This document shows, one piece after another, positions 54,640-63,350 of a stretch of 64,000 nt of DNA (position 1 is its first letter; every line of letters starts with the position of its first letter). The translations under genes were made by a program, and so were the position numbers. This stretch comes from Candidatus Heimdallarchaeum endolithica. GTDB taxonomy: Archaea > Asgardarchaeota > Heimdallarchaeia > Heimdallarchaeales > Heimdallarchaeaceae. The notes under the pieces are model-generated. The model made no database searches. It was not told where the DNA came from and saw only the letters and a list, made by a program, of their open reading frames with translations. The stretch lies in assembly GCA_021513715.1 (NCBI GenBank), contig CP084167.1:1194571-1258570 (forward strand). Direction: 5' to 3'.

Positions 54640-55068
54640 TTAGGTTAATTCTCTTTCTCTTATCTCAATTTCTACTTCTTTTTCTGGACCTTTTAATAAA
54701 ATATAAAGTGGTTCAAGGAATTTTCTACCTATTAGTACTTCTTTACAAGAAATATGTGAATCTATTGTAACAATAAACGAGATATTAAAACCTTTAATAT
54801 ATACCGAACCACTTGCTGATTTTAAAGTAATTTTATCTCCTGAAATTGTCTCTCCTAAACAAAAAGAATCTTCATCAAACTCGTAACTTTTAAGTTCTAA
54901 TTTTTCATATATATTTTCTGGAACAATTAAGTCTCCCTCATATCCAGTATCTATCAACCCTAAAACTTGAACTGAATTTTTTTCTAAGGGGTCACATATT
55001 TTAATTGGAATATAGGGGCCTTCCATTGTGGTTAAGGAAGATATTTGATATTTGAAAGATTTTTTCAT
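54640..55068 (-). CDS. Clan AA (retropepsin-like) aspartic protease
   Basis: The 142-aa protein has the GLIDTGYEGDL active-site motif (D40-T41-G42) and a later IGRKFLEPL stretch, matching small archaeal clan AA aspartic proteases that act as dimers. This is a cellular gene family, not a viral remnant. It overlaps the RHH gene at its start and is therefore co-translated. The substrate is unknown. Start ATG 55068. Confidence 0.78.
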   Translation of the reverse strand: MKKSFKYQISSLTTMEGPYIPIKICDPLEKNSVQVLGLIDTGYEGDLIVPENIYEKLELKSYEFDEDSFCLGETISGDKITLKSASGSVYIKGFNISFIVTIDSHISCKEVLIGRKFLEPLYILLKGPEKEVEIEIRERELT

Positions 55069-55448
55069 TATTCTTTTCTCCTATATCTGATAGAAACTTT
55101 CCTCCGTAGTGGTTTAACAGGTGTAACTATGTTGCATTTTCCTTCAAGATTATTCTCTCTTATTGCCTTAATAGCTCTTTCTCTATCTGTATAAATACCT
55201 ATCAACTTTCCTGATGATATTACAACCCACTCATTTTCATGTTCCTTAATTAATTCTGCCCTTATTCTTCTTAATGTTGCATTATTTAGCGCTCTTTCCT
55301 TATCTTCTTCTGTTTGAGGTGAATCTTCATTTATCCATTTTATCATTGCTTCTTCAAAAGCTTCACTAAGTTTCAAACCTTTCATCGCTGCTTTTGCTTT
55401 AAAACGTGCATAAAGTTCTTTTTTTACATTTTTAATTAGAACAGACAT
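55068..55448 (-). CDS. RHH DNA-binding protein with DUF5678 domain
   Basis: The 126-aa protein begins with a ribbon-helix-helix-like segment (MSVLIKNVKKELYARFKAKAAMKGLKLSEAFEEAMIKWI) as in VapB/FitA-type regulators, followed by a Lys/Glu linker and a DUF5678-like domain (ENEWVVISSGKLIGIYTDRERAIKAI). The end is very basic (RRKVSIRYRRKE). It is coupled to the aspartic protease. The pair looks like a regulatory or toxin-antitoxin-like module, but neither partner is a known toxin. Confidence 0.78.
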   Translation of the reverse strand: MSVLIKNVKKELYARFKAKAAMKGLKLSEAFEEAMIKWINEDSPQTEEDKERALNNATLRRIRAELIKEHENEWVVISSGKLIGIYTDRERAIKAIRENNLEGKCNIVTPVKPLRRKVSIRYRRKE

Positions 55449-55629
55449 TTCTGAGTTTAACTAGTTTAACTTACTTAATAAATTTTATCAAATTATTCAT
55501 TTATTTAATAGATTATAAAAAAAGTTTTTCATACATTTTTAGAATAAATTCTTGTTAAACTTTTCCTTGACCTATTTTAATAGTATTATCAAAACTTCAT
55601 GATTTACTTTTATATCTTTCTACTAACCT
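55449..55629. other. Intergenic DNA before RNA candidate B
   Basis: About 180 AT-rich bases with no frame. A TATA-like CTTTTATATCT lies at about 55608-55618, correctly placed to drive RNA candidate B, and leftward promoter elements of the RHH gene lie near 55475-55500. Confidence 0.5.
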
Positions 55630-55915
55630 TGAGGGGTGTAGTGTCTAGTTTTTATAGCACCCCCTGGGCAAAAAGGAACTAAGGAGAGGGTGTCTCAAGC
55701 TTTGATAATTATAAACGAAGTTATTGTGAACACAAAGAGGGCATTCTACTGTCCTTAAACCATTCTTCAAACCGATACATTCCTAAATAACTTTTATTAT
55801 TATCATTTTGGGGACTCTGCTCTTTTTAAAAGGAGCAGATAATTTTTGGAATTTTATATCGTACTAGAGTCTCCACAAATATTTTTGTCGGAATAAACCT
55901 AGACACTACTAATCT
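55630..55915 (+). ncRNA. Structured RNA candidate B, about 280 nt
   Basis: The ends pair perfectly over 11 bases: GTAGTGTCTAG at 55638-55648 with CTAGACACTAC at 55899-55909. Inside, GGGGACTC (55810-55817) pairs with GAGTCTCC (55867-55874), and TCTGCTC/GAGCAGA (55816-55839) forms a hairpin. There is no open frame and a TATA box lies about 25 bases before the start. The closed, rod-like plan recalls SRP or RNase P RNA, but their core motifs were not found. It sits upstream of the phosphate operon, which has its own promoters. Confidence 0.6.
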
Positions 55916-56044
55916 TGGTAGTAATAAAGTAAAGAAGAAAACTAGATTTTGTTATCTATATAAAATATATAGTCTATTTATCACACAATACCACCCTTAT
56001 TTCCTATTTATAGCCTATTAGAATATCATCAAATGTCTTATAGA

Positions 56045-56054
56045 TTATATAAAA
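56045..56054 (+). promoter_or_regulatory. pstS TATA box
   Basis: TTATATAAAA lies about 25 bases before ATG 56075, so pstS may be transcribed as a leaderless mRNA; this also decides between ATG 56033 and 56075. A second TATA-like stretch, CTATATAAAATATA, lies at about 55957-55970. Confidence 0.55.
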
Positions 56055-56074
56055 TCTATTTACTTTCGATGCTA

Positions 56075-57076
56075 ATGAATAAACGACAAATTATTCTAAA
56101 CACAATATCCATAGCTTTTTTAGCTATGATTATTAGCTCTTCCGTAATAGGGAGTAAAGAGAACACTTTAGTCATCCAAGGATCGAATACTGTATTTCCT
56201 ATCGCCAATCTTGCAGCTGCAAGATTCCAAGAGTGTAATCCAGGAATTACTGTCACAGTTGGAGGTGAAGGCTCAGGCGCAGGTATTGCTGACTTGATTG
56301 ATGGAAAAGCTGATGTTGCAACTGCATCCAGATTTCCAAAACAGTCTGAAATAGACGAAGCTAATAATACAGATGTAGAACTAATCGTTCATACTATTGC
56401 TAAAGATGGAATCGCAATTATTGTAAATCCTAATAATCCTTTAAGCGAACTTTCTTTTGAACAAATCTCAAAGATTTATAATGGGACATACACTCATTGG
56501 AGCAATCTTAACTTAACTGTTGCTGTTGATCCTATCCGGGTATTAGAACGAGATGAATCATCAGGCACTCATGACTACTTCAATGAAGAATTCCTTAATG
56601 GAGAGGAAGTTAATCCTAATACTGTTTCTGATTATGCCCAATATCAATCCACCAGCCAACTATTTGCAGATGTAGCTGAAAATGTAAATGCGATAGGATA
56701 TGGAGGGTTAGCTTATGTTGATGAGACTGTTAAAGCGGTTGCTGTTAAAAAAGAAGAAGGAGACACTGCAGTAACCCCTACGATTGCCACAGTTAGTGAT
56801 GCTTCTTATCCAATTAGTCGCCCTCTTTACATGATAACTAATGGCGAACCTGAAGAAGGAGATCTCCGAAAATACTGGTTAGATTTCATTCTCTCTGTAG
56901 AAGGTCAGTCAATTGTTCTATATGTTGGTTATATTCCCATAGGCAATTATTTAGAAAATTATGACCCAACTAATCCTCCTGAATGCAAAGTAATTGTTGA
57001 GGGGACTCCATTTGGTTTTATTACAGTGCCAATTAGTATTGCTATATTTGCACTAGCTTTAAGAAGAAGGAATTAG
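56075..57076 (+). CDS. pstS: Phosphate ABC transporter substrate-binding protein
   Basis: About 333 aa: signal segment (MNKRQIILNTISIAFLAMIISSSVIG), phosphate-binding fold with GSNTVFPIANLAAARF, GEGSGAGIADLIDGKADVATASR, RDESSGTHDYF and a C-terminal membrane segment (VPISIAIFALALRRR) replacing the lipid anchor of bacterial homologues. First gene of the pst operon. ATG 56075 is favoured over 56033 by the TATA position. Confidence 0.92.
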   Translation: MNKRQIILNTISIAFLAMIISSSVIGSKENTLVIQGSNTVFPIANLAAARFQECNPGITVTVGGEGSGAGIADLIDGKADVATASRFPKQSEIDEANNTDVELIVHTIAKDGIAIIVNPNNPLSELSFEQISKIYNGTYTHWSNLNLTVAVDPIRVLERDESSGTHDYFNEEFLNGEEVNPNTVSDYAQYQSTSQLFADVAENVNAIGYGGLAYVDETVKAVAVKKEEGDTAVTPTIATVSDASYPISRPLYMITNGEPEEGDLRKYWLDFILSVEGQSIVLYVGYIPIGNYLENYDPTNPPECKVIVEGTPFGFITVPISIAIFALALRRRN

Positions 57077-57137
57077 AATATTCTTTTTTATTTTTTTCTT
57101 TAAGATAATGATTTTCAACTACTTGGAGGAATAATAA

Positions 57138-59639
57138 ATGAACACAACATTGATGACAAAAGATACCAGTAGCGAAAGTAAAAGGTTAGAAAGTTTAACG
57201 AAATTACTTTCCAATAATACAATCGGATCAACTTTCTATGTAAGAAAAACATTAGATTCTTCTATTAAAGTTGTTCTTGCCATAATGACAGTTTCCGCAA
57301 GTTTATTAACTATTTTTATCTCACTCTATTTGTTTATCGAAGCCTTACCTGTTATGGGGAGTATAAAAATTTGGTCAATATTCTTAGAAATAATCATATT
57401 CATCTTAACAAGTTTTATTGCTTTATGGACATTTTTTAATAAGTCTACTTTCAGTCAAAAGTTCAGAAAACAGACAATAAGGAATCTGGCGATAATTGTT
57501 GAAATGTTAGGTGTATTTCTAATAGTTACACTCCTCATTGATTACACAACTAGCAAAGATATACTATCTTTAGTTTCTGTAACAATTACTATAATTTTTG
57601 AATTTGGGATACTTATTCTTCTTATCCACTTATTTAACTCTAAAACTAAGAAAATTAATCAAAAATATATGAAACCATTTGCTTTTCTTTTGATCTTTTT
57701 GGTATTGTCAATTTTCATATTCGAAATTATTGAAGTTATACCTGAAATATACACATTAAGTGAGATTAAGCAATTACTCTTTGGGCAAACATGGAATCCA
57801 AAAAAAGAAAATTTCGGAGCTTTTAATCTTTTCATGGGTTCAATGATTGTAACATTTTATGCAATAATCATTGTTATTCCTTTTGGATTAAGTATAGGGA
57901 TTTTTATGGCTGAATTTGTTCCTGAAAATTTGTATAAACACCTTAAATCTAGTATTGAATTAATCTCTGCTATCCCATCAGTCATTATGGGACTTATATC
58001 GTTCAGATATTTTGCTAAACTGATTAAAAGCATATTTTTCGCTTTAGGAGTAGAACAGCAATACAGTGTAGGAAATATTGCACTAACAGCATCAATTACT
58101 CTTGCTTTTATGACAGTTCCAATGATTGCAAGTTTAACCGATGATGCGTTAAGGTCTGTCCCTAAAGAACTAAAGAAATCAGCCCTAGCTCTTGGTAGTA
58201 GCCATTGGGAAGTTATTGCAAGAGTTTCCATTCCCTATAATAGATCCTCAATATCATCAGCTATTATTCTAGCTTTCGGTAGAATTTTTGGCGAGACCAT
58301 GGTTGTTCTCATGGTAGCAGGTTCAAATCCTGCGTTATCTAAAGGATTGCTTAATCCCCTTCAAGGGATATATGCATTACCAGCAGCTATTGCATTAGAA
58401 GTAAGTGATGTTGTTGTTGATGATCCACAATGGCATGCCTTATTTTATTTAGGTCTGGAACTATTAACTATTTCTTTCGTAATTACAGTTCTTGGACGTA
58501 GAATAGCTAGCGGAAAACTTACCTTTACATCTGTAAAAAAATTATTTAAAAAAGGTTGTTCTTATCTCTGGAATAGATTATCAAAGAGAAAAGAGGAAGA
58601 AATCAAATACTCTGAAAATAATAACTTTGCACGTTTTACTAAAGATAAATTTATGCATCCAAAGAACAAATATTTTCAATCTAGACCTACTAGTCCATCT
58701 GAAGAACAATTAAATACTGAATATTTTGAGACGCTTATGTGTACAAATAGTTCTATTTTGTCGAAGTACAAGATAAGGAAACAAAGAATATATACTGGAA
58801 TATTTACACTCTTAACTTTTATCGTTTTAGGAGTATTAGGGTTAGTATTTTTCTCTGTTGGAATAGATGGATTCAGAAATATAGATTTTCAAGACATTAT
58901 TCCAGGAAAACCTAGTTTTAGTCGAATGGTTCAAGGACATTATGGTTACCTCACGTCCACAATAGGCTCAATTTTGGTTGTTGGTACAGCTGCTTTAATT
59001 GGTCTGCCCATATCAACTGCAGCAGGAATTTATCTTACCTTCTATCTTAAACCTACAAATAAATTAGGACAAATGATTAAGAATGGCATTCAGAACATTG
59101 CTTCAGTTCCGAGTGTCGTTGTAGGCCTATTTGGTTGGGGTATCTTTGTCAGCACCTTTGGTTGGGGGAAAAGTGTACTTTCAGGAGGTTTTACTTTGAT
59201 GATTATGATGGTACCTATTGTAACATCAACAACAATAGAAGCACTAAATCAAGTACCAAATGATTTCCGTCAAGGATCTTTAGCTTTAGGTTCTACAAAA
59301 TGGGAAAGTATAAAGGAACATAATTTAAGATATGCTTTCCCATCAATTATCACTGGGTACTTATTCTCCATTTCAAGAGTAATTGGAGAAACAGCACCTA
59401 TCATTCTAACAGCTGCAGCTGCCAGATATGCTCCCACCTACTTTCCCTCAGGTTTAACTAATTCTGCTGTTGCTATGTTGCCTTTTGACATCTATGAATT
59501 TGGACTTTATACAGACGTTATCTACCCCAACAGTTTTAGCTGGGCGATGACATGTGCATTAATTCTATTAGTTATAGCTCTTGGATTGTTCGTTTTTGGA
59601 CAAATCTTACGCTCTAAGTTGCAAGTAAAATATGATTAA
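57138..59639 (+). CDS. pstC-pstA: Fused phosphate permease PstC-PstA
   Basis: This single 833-aa chain contains both permease halves. Residues about 30-450 are PstC-like (FNLFMGSMIVTFYAIIIVIPFGLSIGIFMAEFVP, the SALALGSSHWEVI coupling loop), a hydrophilic linker runs about 465-540, and 545-830 are PstA-like (GYLTSTIGSILVVGTAALIGLPISTAAGIYLTFY, GSLALGSTKWESI). In most organisms these are two genes. There are also three or four additional membrane segments ahead of the PstC core. GGAGGAATAATAA precedes ATG 57138. Confidence 0.92.
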   Translation: MNTTLMTKDTSSESKRLESLTKLLSNNTIGSTFYVRKTLDSSIKVVLAIMTVSASLLTIFISLYLFIEALPVMGSIKIWSIFLEIIIFILTSFIALWTFFNKSTFSQKFRKQTIRNLAIIVEMLGVFLIVTLLIDYTTSKDILSLVSVTITIIFEFGILILLIHLFNSKTKKINQKYMKPFAFLLIFLVLSIFIFEIIEVIPEIYTLSEIKQLLFGQTWNPKKENFGAFNLFMGSMIVTFYAIIIVIPFGLSIGIFMAEFVPENLYKHLKSSIELISAIPSVIMGLISFRYFAKLIKSIFFALGVEQQYSVGNIALTASITLAFMTVPMIASLTDDALRSVPKELKKSALALGSSHWEVIARVSIPYNRSSISSAIILAFGRIFGETMVVLMVAGSNPALSKGLLNPLQGIYALPAAIALEVSDVVVDDPQWHALFYLGLELLTISFVITVLGRRIASGKLTFTSVKKLFKKGCSYLWNRLSKRKEEEIKYSENNNFARFTKDKFMHPKNKYFQSRPTSPSEEQLNTEYFETLMCTNSSILSKYKIRKQRIYTGIFTLLTFIVLGVLGLVFFSVGIDGFRNIDFQDIIPGKPSFSRMVQGHYGYLTSTIGSILVVGTAALIGLPISTAAGIYLTFYLKPTNKLGQMIKNGIQNIASVPSVVVGLFGWGIFVSTFGWGKSVLSGGFTLMIMMVPIVTSTTIEALNQVPNDFRQGSLALGSTKWESIKEHNLRYAFPSIITGYLFSISRVIGETAPIILTAAAARYAPTYFPSGLTNSAVAMLPFDIYEFGLYTDVIYPNSFSWAMTCALILLVIALGLFVFGQILRSKLQVKYD

Positions 59640-59659
59640 AGGAGATGTGAGTAATTTAA

Positions 59660-60496
59660 ATGAAAACTACGAATAATATACTAAAAAATAAGTTCAGAAC
59701 AAAAAGAACGACTGAAAGGAAACATAAATTTAATTTATCCCTAAAAATAGCTGTTAGTGTCAGAAATTTCAGTTTCTTCTACAGTGAACACCAAGCTGTG
59801 AAAAATGTTACTTTAGATATACCAAAAAATAAAATTACAGCTATAATAGGACCATCAGGTTGTGGAAAATCAACATTCTTACGCTCTTTCAATCGCATGA
59901 ATGATGAAATCGTAGGATACAAGTATAGTGGAGAAATTATTATTGATAATCAAAACATATTAGATCCTGTGATAGATCTAATAACTTTAAGATCTAAAGT
60001 GGGTATGGTTTTCCAGAAGCCCACTCCATTTCCCCAATCTATTTGGAAGAATATTGCTTATGGTCCAATGATAAGGGGAATAAAGAATAAAGGTCAATTA
60101 AATCAAATAGTGGAATTTTCTTTAAAACGTGCAGGTTTATGGAAAGAAGTGAATGAAAGGTTAGATGATAAAGCTTCACAACTCTCTGGAGGACAACAGC
60201 AACGTCTATGCATTGCTCGGGCACTTGCTGTTTGGCCAGAGATCATTCTTTTTGACGAACCTTGTGCTTCATTGGATCCAATTTCTACATCTGTCATAGA
60301 GGATCTACTTTTAGATCTAGCTAAGGACTATACTGTTATTATCGCTACTCATTCAATGCATCAAGCAGCAAGAATAAGCAACATGACTGCTTTCATGTAT
60401 TTAGGTGAATTAATAGAATATGATAAAACAGAAAAAATATTCGAAAATCCGGCAAAAGAATTAACAGAACAATATATTACGGGAAGATTTGGGTAA
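59660..60496 (+). CDS. pstB: Phosphate ABC transporter ATP-binding protein
   Basis: The 278-aa ATPase has Walker [10 protein letters not shown] (about 67-75), signature [15 protein letters not shown], Walker [14 protein letters not shown] and H-loop ATHSMHQA. The N-terminal 30 residues, rich in Lys and Arg, are an extension. It follows the permease by 20 bases with AAAGGAGATG upstream. Confidence 0.93.
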   Translation: MKTTNNILKNKFRTKRTTERKHKFNLSLKIAVSVRNFSFFYSEHQAVKNVTLDIPKNKITAIIGPSGCGKSTFLRSFNRMNDEIVGYKYSGEIIIDNQNILDPVIDLITLRSKVGMVFQKPTPFPQSIWKNIAYGPMIRGIKNKGQLNQIVEFSLKRAGLWKEVNERLDDKASQLSGGQQQRLCIARALAVWPEIILFDEPCASLDPISTSVIEDLLLDLAKDYTVIIATHSMHQAARISNMTAFMYLGELIEYDKTEKIFENPAKELTEQYITGRFG

Positions 60497-60516
60497 AAAA
60501 GCATGGATGTGAAAAA

Positions 60517-61179
60517 ATGAGAGAAAAATATGTTGAACAACTAAAAGGCTTGAAAGAAGATTTTATTACTCTTTATGAAATAGCAAAAAAGACAACTGAA
60601 CTTATTCAATATAGTTTTGAAGAAACTAAAATTGATGATATACTTCAGATTCAAAGGAAATCTAAAAAACTAGATTGGAATGTTAGAGAACTAGGTTTAC
60701 AAATAGAAGAAAATTGTATTAGGATCCTTTCTACGCAGCAGCCTTTAGCAAAAGATTTAAGATTGATATTTACTATACTAAAAAGCGTTACAGATTTTCA
60801 AAGAATAACTCGTGATTCTTTTCATGTACTCGAAATGCTTGCAGATTTCCTTCCACTAAAAGATTCAGAATATTGCCAATTAATCAAACAGATAACTGAG
60901 AGTGTTGAATTTATGATGGACACAATAGCAGATGCAATAAAAATCAATGCAACGCTAGATGCAGAGATGCTCTCCAAAGCAGATACAGTGATAGATAAAA
61001 ACTATGAAACAATAATCTGTTCCCTTGAGAATGAATTCAAGCAAGGAACACTAACATTCAAACAAGTCTTAACTCTAGGACACCTAGCAAGGTACTTAGA
61101 AAGAGTTGGAGATCATATCTGTAATATAGGCGAACGTTGGTATTATACAATAAGAGGTAAAAAAATATCAATAAAATAA
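60517..61179 (+). CDS. phoU: PhoU-type phosphate signalling protein
   Basis: The 220-aa helical protein has the two PhoU three-helix repeats (IQRKSKKLDWNVRELGLQIEENCIRILSTQQPLAKDLRLI and ADTVIDKNYETIICSLENE...LARYLERVGDHICNIGE). PhoU proteins bind metal clusters and restrain the Pst transporter. It ends the rightward pst operon and converges with the AbrB-PhoU gene. Confidence 0.9.
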   Translation: MREKYVEQLKGLKEDFITLYEIAKKTTELIQYSFEETKIDDILQIQRKSKKLDWNVRELGLQIEENCIRILSTQQPLAKDLRLIFTILKSVTDFQRITRDSFHVLEMLADFLPLKDSEYCQLIKQITESVEFMMDTIADAIKINATLDAEMLSKADTVIDKNYETIICSLENEFKQGTLTFKQVLTLGHLARYLERVGDHICNIGERWYYTIRGKKISIK

Positions 61180-61184
61180 GAGGT

Positions 61185-62207
61185 TTAAGTTACTCCTCTT
61201 TCTCTATTTATTACGACTTCTGCTATATCTGCAGCATAAGAGGATACTCTACTGAAACTTCGAATGACGAGAATAAATCTAACAGCTATTTCTGATTCTA
61301 ACTTGTTTATATTTTCATACAATGCCTTCAATTCTTCCTCAAACGCTGCTTTCTCATTAGCTAGTTCATTCGCTTCTTTTACTTTATTGTTGTAAAAACA
61401 ATTCATTGCGCTATTATACCTTTTTTTCACTTGCTCTCCTAATTTTTCTATTTCTTTTAGGAGATAATCATCTTCTATCGGTTTAACCATTTCTACAATA
61501 TGCCCAGCTATGTCATACGCATGATCTGCAATTGATTCAAGTCTCTTAACAATTACTCTGTAATCTAAGACCTCAACTAGCTTAATGCCAAGATAAGAGC
61601 TATAGGAAAGATCAGAAAGTATAGCATTTAATTGACGTGAGATTAAATAATAGAGCCTATCTACAGAAGTCTCTTGAAGCTTTATAAAATGGACTGAATC
61701 TTTATTTAGATTTACAAAAGCTTTAACGGCTGTAGTGAACATTTTATCAGCTAATACATGTATTCTGCGAATAAGCTGATTGAGATCAAGTGATTCAAGA
61801 GAAGAAAGGTCTTTTAAAATCATCCAATTGTTAGATTCCTCTAAAATCTCTACACCCATCAAATTTTGAACAAACTGCTCAATTTCAGTTCTTAATTCGA
61901 AATTCAGCCCATATTGATCGTGTACTTTTATTACTTGATAACCTGCAAGATATTTGCTTAAGATTAAGCGTAATATGAGATTCTTATCTATGATATCTGT
62001 TGTATTAATTTCAACTTCCTCCCCTACATGCCTGTAATTGGTTTCCAAAGGCTGGATTAACAAATTTCCATCTGGTTGGGGGAAAATCCTGATTGCATCT
62101 CCTTTCTTCAGTTTAGTTTTTCTTATCCATTCTATCGGTAAAGCTACAATATAGCTGCTTCCACCTGTTTTCTGTATTTTTCGTAAATAAGAACTGTCTC
62201 CTATCAT
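61185..62207 (-). CDS. AbrB-PhoU phosphate uptake regulator
   Basis: The 340-aa protein joins an N-terminal AbrB/SpoVT-like DNA-binding domain (SYLRKIQKTGGSSYIVALPIEWIRKTKLKKGDAIRIFPQ, residues 5-45) to two PhoU-like helical repeats (about 110-340). This archaeal type is thought to control pst transcription by sensing the transporter state. ATG 62207 lies about 30 bases after a TATA-like AAATATATAC. Confidence 0.88.
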   Translation of the reverse strand: MIGDSSYLRKIQKTGGSSYIVALPIEWIRKTKLKKGDAIRIFPQPDGNLLIQPLETNYRHVGEEVEINTTDIIDKNLILRLILSKYLAGYQVIKVHDQYGLNFELRTEIEQFVQNLMGVEILEESNNWMILKDLSSLESLDLNQLIRRIHVLADKMFTTAVKAFVNLNKDSVHFIKLQETSVDRLYYLISRQLNAILSDLSYSSYLGIKLVEVLDYRVIVKRLESIADHAYDIAGHIVEMVKPIEDDYLLKEIEKLGEQVKKRYNSAMNCFYNNKVKEANELANEKAAFEEELKALYENINKLESEIAVRFILVIRSFSRVSSYAADIAEVVINRERGVT

Positions 62208-62687
62208 CTCAGTGTCAAATATTTTTAGGCAGTATATATTTATTTTTGAATAACTAATGAGAGTATAGAAAATATATAGAATTATATAGAAGAATATTTT
62301 TCATTAGAAATGAAAAACGAAAATAACTATTAGCAAAAATAAAAATGGACATAGTGACAGAGGTCTTGGGGAGAATGGAAGTTTTTACTGCTTTTTCCCT
62401 AACGAGAACCGATTTGACTTGTGTAATTTTTTAACTTTTTTACTAGACTGGTTTTTAACAGTGTAAGATTTTTTATTCTTCATCATTTTTCTTTCTTTTT
62501 CCTTTATATTCTTGATTCTTCCTCCCTTCAAACTGTATAAAAATTTATTTTTTACTATTTTTCAATTTTCTTTCTTATTGAACATTTTTTTATCTGTTTC
62601 TCATACCTCTATCCAATTTAATAACTTCACATTTTCTTTTATTTTTAATAGTTCTTTTGTTAATTTTTCTTTTATTTTTTTCTTTTT
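62208..62687. other. 480-bp gap without a recognised gene
   Basis: The left end holds the promoter of the AbrB-PhoU gene. The rest is T-rich on the plus strand with only short frames. A short G-rich patch near 62350-62412 (GTGACAGAGGTCTTGGGGAG) stands out but shows no clear fold. Confidence 0.5.
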
Positions 62688-63350
62688 TCACATTCTTTTT
62701 TTTAGTGAGATCACTTTTTCTGCTTTTGCAATTATCTTTTCATCATGTGTTGCTAATATCAATATTTTATTTTTTTCTACCGTTTCCTTTTTTAGCAGCT
62801 TTATTACTTTATCCGAATTTTTTCTATCCAGATTCCCTGTTGGTTCATCTGCCAGCACGATATTTGGGTTGTTCGCTAGAGCTACTGCTAGGGCTACTCT
62901 TTGTTGTTCTCCTCCACTTAGAAATCTTGGGTATGTTTTTTCATATTTTCTTATTTCCAATTCCTCTAACAGATAATTTACTCTTTCTTTTATTTCCTTT
63001 TTTTTCTTTCCTGCTATCCACATTGGAAAAGCTACATTTTCGAACACTGTCATATATTCTATTAGATTAAAGCTCTGAAACATCATTCCTACTTTATTAC
63101 ATCTGTATTCTATTAATTCTTCCCTTGATAGTTTATTTACTATTTTATTTTCGTATATTATCTTTCCGAATGTAGGTTTTAACATAGCTGCTATGCATAG
63201 TAGTATTGTTGTTTTTCCTGACCCGCTAGGTCCTGCTAGGACGATGCTTTCTCCTTCCTTTATTTCAAGATTGAAGTCTCTTATTGCTATTGTTTCTACT
63301 TCTGATCTATATACTTTTTCTAGATTCTCCACTATCAATTTTTTCACCAT
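62688..63350 (-). CDS. ABC transporter ATP-binding protein (LolD/MacB type)
   Basis: The 220-aa ATPase has Walker A GPSGSGKTT (about 39-47), signature FLSGGEQQRVALAVAL, Walker B VLADEPTGNLD and H-loop LATHD, typical of the ATPases that pair with FtsX-type permeases. Its start overlaps the end of the permease gene by seven bases. Substrate unknown. Confidence 0.92.
   Translation of the reverse strand: MVKKLIVENLEKVYRSEVETIAIRDFNLEIKEGESIVLAGPSGSGKTTILLCIAAMLKPTFGKIIYENKIVNKLSREELIEYRCNKVGMMFQSFNLIEYMTVFENVAFPMWIAGKKKKEIKERVNYLLEELEIRKYEKTYPRFLSGGEQQRVALAVALANNPNIVLADEPTGNLDRKNSDKVIKLLKKETVEKNKILILATHDEKIIAKAEKVISLKKRM

Noticed and set aside
54640-55068. Retroviral or LTR-element origin for the aspartic protease
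   Set aside because: The protein is a small archaeal clan AA enzyme coupled to an RHH gene; no capsid, reverse transcriptase or terminal repeats are present.
54640-55448. cas genes next to the array
   Set aside because: The protease/RHH pair matches no Cas family, and no nuclease, helicase or RAMP-type gene is found nearby.
55630-55915. SRP RNA as identity of RNA candidate B
   Set aside because: Size and closed ends fit, but the helix-8 GGAAG...AGCA region is absent.
62512-63070. Rightward Phe/Leu-rich frames over the ATPase gene
   Set aside because: Antisense to a clear LolD-type ATPase with Walker and signature motifs.
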